From Gentiana macrophylla (taxonomy: Eukaryota > Streptophyta > Magnoliopsida > Gentianales > Gentianaceae), in NCBI GenBank assembly GCA_026214975.1, contig JAOBSW010001080.1, forward strand, positions 1-64,000: a stretch of DNA of 64,000 nucleotides, read 5' to 3'. The position numbers and the translations under genes are program-made. Below are positions 12,330 to 21,331 of this stretch, piece by piece. Each line of letters starts with the position of its first letter. The first letter of the stretch is position 1. The notes under the pieces are model-generated. The model saw only the letters and a program-made list of their open reading frames with translations. It made no database searches and was not told the origin of the DNA.

Positions 12330-13374
12330 ATCTTAAAAGATCTGACATCATTATTCAACCTCAAAGTAATCTCCCATTATCAAAATCCATAACCGCCCTA
12401 CTTGTAAGCTAAGAAAGGTCTCCTTAATAAAGCCGGGGCACTTGGGTCCTCGGTACATCTATGACCGTGAAGTCAATAGGATATGTGAACCTCTGCGCTT
12501 AATCGTGCATTTCCTAAGCGGACCAGCGAGGCATTCTCTAGTTCTATCGGCGAAGGCCATGGTCTGGTTTGATTCATTACGACCGGAAGCTTGATCTTTT
12601 GATAGAGGAAATGGGTAGAATGTTGCAACTCGAGCGAGTAGCGAGAGACCTAATGCTCTTGATATACCATTAACGAGATATCATGAGTCGGAACGTGCCA
12701 GGGTCTCCTAACTTCACCACGGTGTCAGAGTCTGGTTAATCCTCAGGCTCAAAAAACATCATGTCAGGATCCTCTTGGGATCATCGAATCATAATCCGAA
12801 GACGATATATCAATTAACTCACAAGGGAACTCACGGGCCGGTGCGTGCTATTCTCCTTTAAGTTCTCTTCAGGATCTTGCTTGATTGTTTCTTTCTCCTT
12901 TTCCAACCGTTTCTTTATAGTCTCATAATGCTCTCTTGCTTCAGATCTAGGGTACATGGAAATCGGTGTGATGTTCAATATCGTTCTAGGCATATTGCTT
13001 GACTTGTTTGCTCTTTTTCAACTCCGGTTTGATCGAATTTCTGAGGTGTTCTGATCTTCCTGTGAAAAGACGAAATAAAACAAGGAAACTGTTAGCAACT
13101 TCCGCTTCAGTTGGGTGTGACCCCAACTGTTGCGGACCTACTAACTAAAATCAATAGGGAATAACACAGAATAACAGGAACTGTTCAGAATTAGATTTTT
13201 CAGGCCTCGGACCCGGGGGTTAGCCACGGTAAACCGGCCCTGAAATTTCTTTTTCTGGCAGTTTAACATGTGCAGGGTTGATACAGAATGACTCAAGACT
13301 CAAAATAAAATAAAATAAAATAAAAACAACTTCTTAATCAGAATTAAAACGTTTATATTTACAATTGGCCATTG
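12330..13374 (-). other. Leader region of the Tat-like element
   Basis: About 1 kb between the basic ORF and the primer site with no supported gene. It contains one CGGTAAACCGG copy (13227-13237) and an (AAAAT)n microsatellite (about 13301-13325). Confidence 0.5.
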
Positions 13375-13392
13375 TCCCCGGCAACAGCGCAA
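13375..13392 (-). promoter_or_regulatory. Primer binding site, tRNA-Asp type
   Basis: On the minus strand the sequence is (TT)GCGCTGTTGCCGGGGA. The complement of the plant tRNA-Asp(GTC) 3' end is TGGCGCCGTTGCCGGGGA, so it differs by one deletion and one substitution. It lies about 10 nt beyond the LTR end, as expected for the reverse-transcription start. This tRNA choice is common in Tat-type gypsy elements. Confidence 0.75.
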
Positions 13393-13399
13393 AAAATCT

Positions 13400-14612
13400 T
13401 GATCGCGTGTAAGTCACTAACGTCGATATTACTAGCAAGAATACTAGGTACATCGTAGTATAGTAAATGCGAGTCAAGGTCGATCCCACATAGACAATGC
13501 AACTATAAGTATAACTATTTTAACCTAATTAAAGCGACATAAGACGTCGGTGACCAACAATAACATAAAAGAAAATAAACATGATATTCCTCTCCCTCTC
13601 ATCACCGATCTACTAACTTGGATTAGTTAATCATTATGTTTACTTCCCCACGAGAATTTCCTTAGATTAATCGCGAGCTTTCATTTCAATTATCATTATC
13701 ATCATTTCACGGGTGCAATTCTACTCCTATCTACTCCGACAATGGCAATAGACAATCTATCGCATAAGCTACCTCTCATTAATGAAACACATCGATCAAC
13801 GTATTGTAGTGAATCCCGAGTTTTAGGTTTTCTAAATCATGCCTCGGTAAACCGGTATAGACCGCCGGGTTACCGGGGCGGCTTTCTAATTTCGGGATCT
13901 ACATTGCTCAATACGATTAAAATAAGTAAATTATGGGGTCGTTAAATATTGATTAACTAAAACACATAAATACGAACAGATCTACCATATTGAAGACAAT
14001 AAAGGCGTTCAAAGCTTCATACCTTCAACAATGGAGATCTAGCTCGATCTACTCAAGCTAGAGATGATGGAAGAAGGAGGAAACCGAAATAACTCTCCAA
14101 AGCTCAAGAAAACTTTATTGCATAATAATAATTGTAATATATTCAAAGATATTCAAGATGTATGTAATAAGCGGTTGATGCGACCTTATATAGATACATT
14201 AGCCGACTTAAGACTCTAAAACCCTAACCGACCTAGTTGGCGGCGAGAATCAATTTCATGTCGAACAAGTCGCCGGTTTTACGGGCCTAGCCCTCGGGTT
14301 ACCGGGCCTTCTTTTCTCCTTTTTCTTCACCAGGCTTCTTCTTGGACTTAAATCACTTGGCCCAATGTACTTCTTTCGGTCCAGATCCACTTTCCAATGC
14401 TCGGATCTGGTACATCCTATAAAACATGCAAAATGAGACAAAAGCAGAACCAAAACCTCAGAAAAATAGCATAGATGCAGAATTACGATCCTAGAAACAC
14501 TCACATAGAATTTAACATATATTCCACATAATAACGAGCCTATTTATCCTCTCTTGAGCAGAATTCGGGGTGAATAAATGTATAATTATTGGTACCATTT
14601 AGAGCGTTATCA
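13400..14612 (-). repeat. 5' LTR of the nested Tat-like element
   Basis: On the minus strand it begins TGATAACGCTCTAAATGG and ends CACGCGATCA next to the primer site. The same TGATAACG start is seen in the LTR ending at 63720. The end region contains GGTCGATCCCACA (13469-13481 on plus), as in the right-hand LTR (about 61351-61363). No second copy is present in the window. Confidence 0.7.
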
Positions 14613-14840
14613 CTCTCGCATGCAAGTTTGAGACGAGCAGGGTCAGGCTAGTGCTGACTTCTCGTTTAAAAGCACGGCGGGCTGGGCCAGGTCGGACTGA
14701 CTTTTCGCGTTACTAAGCGGACGGGCTATGATGCCATTCTATTAAGCGGACTCAAAGTACCTTTTAGTTGACATATGCTTGCTGAGCCGGACATGCAAGG
14801 CTCAGATTGTGTGTCCAGCAGACTTTATTGAGTTTGAACT

Positions 14841-15892
14841 ATGGAACAGGAGCCGGTATTTGGGATGACTGATGGGGAGCTAGCTGATGCTGGCTTTGAG
14901 GCCATGGAATACGCAAGCTTGTTTTTCTTACTCGAGTGTTGTACTTTGATAGTGTTTTTATTTGCAGGGAACCTGAATTGGCCAGGACATTTTCCCCGGG
15001 CTGGGAAAGTTTTCTAGAGATTTTAAGAGTATTGCCGACTTGAGGCGAGGTCGGCCTAACCATGGCTACACTCTGGGGGGTAGATAAGGCAAAGGGTCAA
15101 ATTGCTGACTTTGTCAGGGACAATCTCCCCAGCGAGGCTTTTAGATGGACATGGATGCGGTCTATGACAACTTTTTGAAGGACTTCCCGGAGGGAGTGGA
15201 CATTGTTTAAGTACTTGATAATGGTAGAGGTATCTTGCCCCCAAGTATGTCATGCATTAACTTGCAGTTTTGGATGGCATACTAAAGGTTTTGTCATGTT
15301 TTTTCTCGGGTCTGTCCTGCAGACAACGAAAGCAGCTAAGAGATTTGTTTTATAAACTTCTTGAGTCCGACCTGCGGAGCTCAAGTGAGTCCGAACCCTG
15401 GACTTTGGTTCGAGTCCGACTTGGGGACCTAATGAGCTTGTCCGACAAACTTTGCTGAGTTTGTCCTACGAAGTTGGTCAGGAGGTTTCCCGGAAGTTGG
15501 GGGAAGCCTCCAAGGAGTCTAATGTCAATAAGAAGAAGATTTTTGAGTTGAGGTAAACCCGAGGGGAGCTCGGGGGCACCGTCGAGCTCGAAGACAATGA
15601 GATATAGACTTTCCATGATCTTTTTTTAGGAAAAGTGGCAGAGCTGACGTCCGCGTCGGGCCAGTTGGATGCGGAGACAAGGGATAAGGAGCATGTTTTG
15701 TCCGAGCTCCAAACAAAGTTGTCTGAGCTGGTGCGGTATCTTTTTTATCCCGACGAGCGGGTGAAAGACGATGGCGAGAGTGGACATTGTCTGTTGGTGC
15801 TTTCTCGATTCCTTCTTCAGAGCCGCAGAATCCGACCGCCACTGCTTTGCTTAGGGGCTTTTCTGTTTTGTTTTTGTTTGAACTCATTGTAA
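14841..15892 (+). pseudogene. Antisense intron-containing coding region of E1 (coiled-coil, decayed)
   Basis: This region is read on the strand opposite to the retroelement. Part 1 starts at 14841 (MEQEPVFGMTDGELADAG). A short intron-like gap ending TTTATTTGCAG (to about 14968) follows, then part 2 with GQIADFVRDNLP and MDMDAVYDNFLKDFPEGVDIV in two frames. Part 3 is at about 15470-15892 and includes QLDAETRDKEHVLSELQTKL, a Leu/Glu/Lys-rich coiled coil followed by VRYLFYPDE. E2 repeats the arrangement at 21332-22730. It resembles the C-terminal half of plant proteins annotated as 'putative gypsy type transposon' (Transposase_28-like), which some Tat-lineage elements carry antisense near the 3' end; that link is recalled, not tested. 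Frameshifts and stops are present. Confidence 0.5.
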
Positions 15893-16193
15893 TATTTTAG
15901 CAATGAGAATTTCTGGATTTTGTTTTGGAGATATCCTTAAGCACTTAATTTGTTTAGGACAATTTTTTATATTTAGCCTACGGCGGGCAAGGCTTAGGTT
16001 GAATCTGTCTTGTAGATTTGACTTTAAGCTGGTTTCATACTATAGAGCTCGGATGTCAATCCTGCTGACTTAGAATTTGACTCTTGATGAGTTTTCTTAA
16101 TCCGAACTTTTAGTCTCTTGGATTCTTTATACCAGGGGACGTCTTGCCCCTCAGTATGACATGCACTAACTTGTAGTTTTTGGATGGCATACT
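15244..16193 (+). repeat. Two copies of a 10-bp inverted-repeat module in E1
   Basis: AGTATGTCAT...ATGGCATACT at 15244-15283 and AGTATGACAT...ATGGCATACT at 16153-16193, each with an arm spacing of about 20 nt. They sit inside a longer shared block (CTTGCCCC..CAGT..GGATGGCATACT). E2 has three copies. See the finding on this module. Confidence 0.7.
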
Positions 16194-16832
16194 TGGTTGT
16201 TTGTTTGTCTAACCTCGAGTCCGGCTTATAGACTTAATTATTTGAGTGTGTTATGCGAGAATTTATTAGTTTGGTCTTCGCTGATCAGGTTGAGTCCGAC
16301 CTGCGGAGCTCAAGTGTCAGCCTTAGCGAATTGGGTGGAGTCTGCCATGCGGATCTCAGCTTGTCTAGCCTGCAGACAATTTAGCGTGAAAGTTCGGTTG
16401 ATCCGACGCAGGGGGCGCAGATGTATATTTTGGCGAACCGAGTCAGAAGTTTTGCTGACTTCGCATATTAAATTTCGGGGAGGTGGGTCCGATTTTTCAG
16501 ACCTTGCATGTTTTTTACTGAGCCTGACTTGGCAGAGCTCAGGTATCGTATTTTAAGGGAGTCAGAAGTATTTCTGACTATTTCGCTGAGTTTGAAGTTT
16601 TTCAAACTCAATATATGTGCGCCTATTCTGTAGAAATTAATGATAAAATGCACAATAGAACGAGTCAATAAGACATTAAAATAGCGTTAAGGAGAATCTG
16701 ATGGGACGATGTCCTTATCGCGGGCTCGACCGCTCGGTGCACCAGAGGCATTGTTGATCGTACCGATGTGATGATGGCGTTTTGAGTTGTGGCATTTAGG
16801 GCGACCGACTTCCCCGAATACTGTTGGCCAAG

Positions 16833-17047
16833 CAGGTCCAGGCTAGTGCTGAATTCTCGCATGCAAGTATTGGACGAGCAGGGCCAGACTAGTGCTGACT
16901 TCTCGTTTTAAAGCACGGCGAGCAGGGCCAGGCTAGTGCTGACATCTCGCATGAAAGTATTAGACGAGCAGGGTCAGGCTAGTGCTGACTTCTCGTTTTA
17001 AAGCACAACGAGCAGGTCCAGGCTAGTGCTGACTTCTCGCGTGAAAG
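16833..17047 (-). repeat. E1 tandem array of GAGCAGGGCCAGGCTAGTGC units
   Basis: Several imperfect copies of GAGCAGG(G)CCAGGCTAGTGC followed by TGACTTCTCG alternate with two kinds of spacer (TTTAAAGCACGGC and GTGAAAGTATTGGAC), giving a dimer-like higher order. One more copy lies at 14635-14690, on the other side of the E1 coding region. Confidence 0.7.
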
Positions 17048-17159
17048 AGTTGCACATGTCTTTGTCCTGTAAAATTAATAAAGACCATGTATAATGGAGA
17101 ACAAAATAATAGTAAATTAACGTACCATTCGCTTATTGGTGTAATCTGTCAGTGCCGAA

Positions 17160-17365
17160 CTGAAGTCGGTCTTATAGAAGGCTTGCTCGCAGGCGAGTTC
17201 CAAATATGAGGCCGAACTAAATCGGACTTATAAAAGGCTCTCCCGAAGGCGAGTTCCAAATATCGGACTTATAGAAGGCTCTCCCGAAGGCAAGTTCCAA
17301 ATATGATGCCGGACTAAATCGGACTTATAGAAGGCTCGCCCGAAGGCAAGTTCCAAATATGAGAA
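17160..17365 (-). repeat. E1 hairpin array (GGCTCGCCCGAAGGCGAG type)
   Basis: About four units of 40-60 bp, each with a short inverted repeat such as CTCTCCCGAAGGCGAG followed by TTCCAAATATG and GGACTTATAGAAGG. In E1 several stems are damaged. The better preserved version is in E2 (24285-24645). Confidence 0.7.
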
Positions 17366-17499
17366 AGCTCGTCCCGACTCTTTAGGTCGGGAGAGCTCCG
17401 AAAACGAATAAGAAGTGTGATCATAATGAAGCTAGGGGAGCTCGGCTCGGATTCTGGAGAGCTGGGGAGCTCGGATCGGATTGTGGAGAATAAGGAATA

Positions 17500-17870
17500 A
17501 ACTCGCAGCTTATTTTGGTGTTACTGCAGCAACTTCCCGGCGACGATCGGGTATCGAGACGGACTCCGATCGGCATGATATTTGGAAGGCTTGTTTGTCC
17601 CTCCTTCTTCTTCAATATGAACGGTGAAAATCCTTTTTCAACGGCGCAATCTATGGCAATTAGCCGCCGATGTGACTTCTGAGTTTTTTGGTGACACAGC
17701 AGCAGCAGCAACTTTACGGCGACGATCGGGCATCAAAATGGACTCCAATCGACACAAAATTTGGAGGGTTTGTTTGTCCCTCCTTATTCTTCAATATGGA
17801 CGGTGGAAATCTTGTTTTGATGGCTCAATCCCCAGGAATTGGCCGTAGATCTGGTTGCGTTTTTTCTATT
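17500..17870 (-). repeat. E1 leader tandem repeat, about 180 bp, two copies
   Basis: Two units share CGGCGACGATCGGG(T/C)ATC, GACTCCGATCG, TTTGGAGGG(C)TTGTTTGTCCCTCCTT and CAATATGGACGGTGGAAATC. They lie directly downstream of the primer site in the element's sense. E2 has three units at 24755-25300. Confidence 0.7.
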
Positions 17871-17899
17871 TTAATTTGAACGAAGTTGTCAGTAGGAGA

Positions 17900-17916
17900 C
17901 CCTCCTTCTAGCGCCA
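17900..17916 (-). promoter_or_regulatory. E1 primer binding site, tRNA-Asn type
   Basis: The minus strand reads TGGCGCTAGAAGGAGGG, a perfect complement to the 3' end of plant tRNA-Asn(GTT) plus CCA. Two bases separate it from the 5' LTR that ends at 17919. This site fixes the minus orientation of E1. tRNA identity is from my knowledge of tRNA-Asn sequences. Confidence 0.8.
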
Positions 17917-17918
17917 TT

Positions 17919-18676
17919 TGACGAACCAAAAATCGTCAATGATAAATCCAGGCCCGTTCTCCTAAAGACAACCTGCACAAGCTTCAAGAACATGATAAAA
18001 ACGATGAAAAATATGGGTGTTTTGGTGGTGGTTTAGACTGGACTTGAGATGTTATTTCTCAAGCTGCCCACGTATCCAATGCGTGTATTAGAATCAAGTC
18101 TTCGTAATTCCTTAGGGTGGTTTATATAGAGGAGAGTTATGTCCTGAGGCGGCGTGGGCCTTGTCCTTGTTGGGCTTGGATTTCCATGTTCCCTAAGGAA
18201 AAGATAACTACGATTTAATCTCCTTAATTGTAGGAGATAATTGTGGATATATTTGACTGTCAGAATCAGAGTATTAAATATGAGGGATTCTTCCCATATT
18301 TATCTGATTATCACACACGTGGTAAATACGATTGAGGAGTAACTCTGGCCGACTTAGATGGCCCGAGCTGAACTGGCTGAACCCTTTAGGCCGACCTACG
18401 GAGGTCGGGGAAGATAGCCGAGCTGGGATCAGCTCGGATTCTTGCGTGCACAAAAGGTTTGGTCCGTGAGGGACCTGGGCCGACCTGTAAGGTCGGTCAG
18501 GGACAGGTTTGATCACAAGTATAGGCCGACCTGGAGTGGTCGGAGGATGGTGACCGAGCTCATGCAGCTCGGGTACTGGGGGTTCTGGCCCTTGAGGGAT
18601 GCTTTTCTCTATCTTTATTTATTATTGTGCTGATGTGAAGGCGACACGTGGGTAAGGTCAGTTTCTATCATCGTCA
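17919..18676 (-). repeat. E1 5' LTR (right)
   Basis: 758 bp, from TGACGAACC to CATCGTCA on plus. It is collinear with 8515-9266 and with E2 25345-26098. On the minus strand it carries the promoter TATATAAA at 18128-18121, followed by the region copied into transcripts. Confidence 0.85.
18121..18128 (-). promoter_or_regulatory. TATA box of the E-family LTR promoter
   Basis: TATATAAA on the minus strand, kept in all four LTR copies (8718-8725, 18121-18128, 19376-19383, 25549-25556). This supports the minus sense of transcription deduced from the primer site. Confidence 0.6.
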
Positions 18677-19021
18677 ATGTTGTCTATCAAATACTTTGCA
18701 TTAATAATCTAGTTTAAGACTCAATACATTATTCATTTCATCTTAAATAAGAAAATTCTTATAATAACCGTCCAAAATGACATTTTTTTGCTATTACCAT
18801 ATGATAATTTAAATTATTTTCGAGTTAAATTTCATAAACTATGAGACTCGATAAGCTCGATACAAAACTTGCGCTCGCGCTCGAGTTTGTAAAACTTCCT
18901 TGATTCTCAGCTCGAGCTTGAGTTCGAAATACTCGTACTCGAACTCGAACTCGGCAATATTTTAAAATACTCGACTCGTTTAGAGCAATACTCGGTTCGA
19001 CTCGGCTCATTTACACCCCTA
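18677..19021. mobile_element. hAT-like element, right part
   Basis: Continues 8198-8514 after removal of E1. Subterminal CTCGA-rich repeats run from about 18850 to the terminus CTCGGCTCATTTACACCCCTA at 19001-19021, followed by the target copy CTCGACCA. Rejoined, the element is about 660 bp, a typical size for a non-autonomous hAT derivative. Confidence 0.75.
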
Positions 19022-19029
19022 CTCGACCA

Positions 19030-19348
19030 CCCATGGCCCATGAACAAGATGATATATTGGACAATATTAAAACTCGAAACCATTATTGATAATTTTGCAT
19101 CCCGAAATGCATGAAGAAACACATGTCAAATAATGATACTAATAAAGAACCTTCGATTGTGATCGCCTGGGACCAATGAATAGAATGGCATGTGGGGCAA
19201 TATTAAAATTGAAATTATTATTGATGATTTTGCATCTAGAAATGCATGATGATTTTTTTTTCATGTTTGTGTGCTTGTTAGTGCAATTATGTTGACGATC
19301 TGTGTTCTACAATCTAAACCATCTCCAAACCCCCCTCTTCTACAATCT
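19030..19348. repeat. Spacer with an imperfect tandem duplication of about 90 bp
   Basis: Blocks at about 19037-19120 and 19175-19255 share ACAATATTAAAA, ATTATTGAT(A/G)ATTTTGCATC and GAAATGCATGA. No gene is seen. Confidence 0.55.
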
Positions 19349-19370
19349 ACGATGCCAGAAACTGACCTTA
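19349..19370 (-). repeat. Inverted 22-bp copy of the E-family LTR 5' tip
   Basis: ACGATGCCAGAAACTGACCT on plus is the reverse complement of the outer LTR edge seen at 9247-9266 and 19907-19928. It abuts directly the broken inner edge of the E2 left LTR, so the truncated LTR is capped by an inverted LTR tip. Confidence 0.7.
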
Positions 19371-19928
19371 GATTGTTTATATAGAGGAGTGTTGTGCCCT
19401 AATGCAGCGTGGGCCTTGTCCTTGTTGGGCCTGGATTTCGTGTTCCCTAAAGTAAGGATAACTACGATTTAATCTCCTTAATTGTTGGAGATAATTGCGT
19501 GTATGTTTGAATGAGAATCAGAGTATTAAATATGAGGGATTCTTCCCATATTTATCTGATTATCACACACGTGGTAAATACGATTGAGGAGTAACTCTGG
19601 CCGACTTAGATGGCCCGAGCTGAACTGGCTGAACCCTTTGGGCCGACCTACAGAGGTCGGGGAAGATATCCGAGCTGGGATCAGCTCGGATTCTTGCGTG
19701 CACAAAAGGTTTGGTCCGAGAGGGACTTGAGCCAACCTGTAGGGTCGGTCGGGGACAGGTTTGATCACAAGTACAGGCCGACCTGAAGGGGTCAGAGGAT
19801 GGAAAAAGAGCTCATGCAGCTCGGGTACTGGGGGTTCTGGCCCTTGAGAGAGACTTTTCTCTATCTTTATTTATTATTGTGCTGATGTGGAGGAAATACG
19901 TGGGTAAGGTCAGTTTCTGGCATCGTCA
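19371..19928 (-). repeat. E2 3' LTR, truncated
   Basis: 558 bp matching the inner three quarters of the family LTR; the outer part is missing. The adjacent interior, read on minus, is GGATCTGGGGGGCTTA, the likely polypurine tract. Confidence 0.75.
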
Positions 19929-21331
19929 TAAGCCCCCCAGATCCAGCTGATCCCTTGAAGTCAGCTCGGATCTGCTTAAGGTTTCTCGGCCACGTTTCTC
20001 TGGACTTAGAGAGTTTATACGCAGCTTATTCTACCAATCTAGCAGAGATCTGCTATGACTTTGTTGAATGTGAGGAGTTTTAGCCCACCATGGTTGTTGC
20101 GCGGTGGCGCTCAAGAACAAGGATGAAGACAATGTTGTGTTTGTGATTATGATTATGATTATGATTATGAATATGATTATGAGCTGAGCCGTAGAAGGCT
20201 AACTACGTACCCTCAGCTTGTATGGTAGCAAGCCCAATTTACGTAGTTCTTCGAAGATGAGAGCCCCCTTTTTGTCAAGGATGTGCGGTTATTTATATGG
20301 CCATGTGTTGGCTGTCACTAGGCTGTTGGACGAGCTGGAAAACTAAGGAGCTGTTAAACCGAGATTGGTCTTAGAGCGCCGAGCTGAAGAACTGGCGAAA
20401 TGAGAGCCTTTGGTGAGCTGGGATCTTTGAGGCATGAGAGTGTTGTTTATGAACTTTGTTTCTTAGTTGTGTTGGCTTTGTTCGCGTTGAAGGATGGCAG
20501 ACTGGAGGGGCGAGCGGGTCGAGCCCCCAGTGCTTTGTACCGAGCTAACTGCTTGTTACTTCATTCCTGTTGCCTTGGATCACGACATGAATCGTGATGG
20601 TCCGAGGCAGGCTTGATCGTGCTTGGCTTGGTTCGACCTATTAAGGGGCAGACTGGCTAGGCCGAAGGTCCTATCTGTTTATGAGCTTACGTATAGGCAG
20701 GTTCGGATCTATAGGCTCTTTCTAGAGTTAGGGGACTTGTCCTGATTCGACAGATCGATGTCCCCAAACTCTTTGAGTTTTTTGAGCGTGTAAGTGAAGT
20801 TCATGGTGTAAGGAAGTAACAACGTGATACACCGTTTGTTGAGGTGACTTGTTCTAGAGCGATCTACTGAGATAATGTAAGGCTCATATAGCGTAGTGCA
20901 CCGGTGTTGTGCTTAGATAGAAACCGGTTCTAAGCGTGTTTGGCTTGAGAACGTAAGGCCACAATTTTGAGAAGATTCGCTCGGGGGTGAGCTTTAAATA
21001 CAGTGTTGAGGTGGAGTCGGGCGTACAAAAGATTCGCTCTAGGGCTTATCAGACTGACTTCTAGCTTTAAGCTTCTCGGCGATCAGGGCCAGGTCGGACG
21101 GACTTCTCACGTGAAAGTTTAAGATGAGAAAGGCCAGGCTAGTGCTGACTTCTCGTTTAAAAGCACGGCGAGCTGGGCCAGGTCGGACTGACTTCTCATA
21201 TTATTAAGCGGACGGGCTATGATGCCATTCTATTAAGCGGACTCAAGGTACATTTTAATTGACATATGCTTGTTGAGTCGGACATGCAAAGCTCAGATTG
21301 TGTGTCATGCAGACTTTATTAAGTTCGAACT
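19929..21331 (-). other. E2 interior left arm, no readable protein
   Basis: Collinear with E1 on both sides of its Tat insertion. It contains a (GATTAT)n microsatellite at about 20146-20180 and one GGCCAGGCTAGTGCTGACTT copy at about 21130. No gene is supported. Confidence 0.6.

Larger units (their letters stand above)
10051..14612 (-). mobile_element. Truncated Tat-like Ty3/gypsy element nested in E1
   Basis: On the minus strand the order is 5' LTR (14612-13400), a primer site complementary to tRNA-Asp (13390-13375), a long leader, a basic ORF (12274-11936) and a decayed ORF with a plant transposon (PTD-like) domain (10772-10135). There is no pol and no 3' LTR, so the element is truncated at its 3' side. 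The left border is placed where collinearity of E1 with E2 stops (after 10050). Several CGGTAAACC/GGTTTACCG inverted repeats are scattered through it. Confidence 0.7.
8515..18676 (-). mobile_element. Gypsy-type large non-autonomous retroelement E1, interrupted
   Basis: Two LTRs of about 755 bp (8515-9266 and 17919-18676) flank about 8.65 kb. The 5-bp flanks are ATGTG (8510-8514) and ATGTT (18677-18681), a 4/5 target duplication. The primer site next to the right LTR and the purine-rich tract next to the left LTR set the orientation to minus. The interior lacks readable gag-pol. It has leader tandem arrays near the primer site and a decayed plus-strand gene (14841-15892). A truncated Tat-like element (about 10051-14612) sits inside and replaces roughly 350 bp that E2 still has (about 20755-21104). 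Assignment to Ty3/gypsy is inferred from the primer site, the LTRs and the antisense gene. Confidence 0.8.

Noticed and set aside
8515..18676. Plus-strand orientation of E1, suggested by plus-strand coding sequence
   Set aside because: The tRNA-Asn primer site, polypurine tract and TATA box all point to minus; the plus coding region is antisense.
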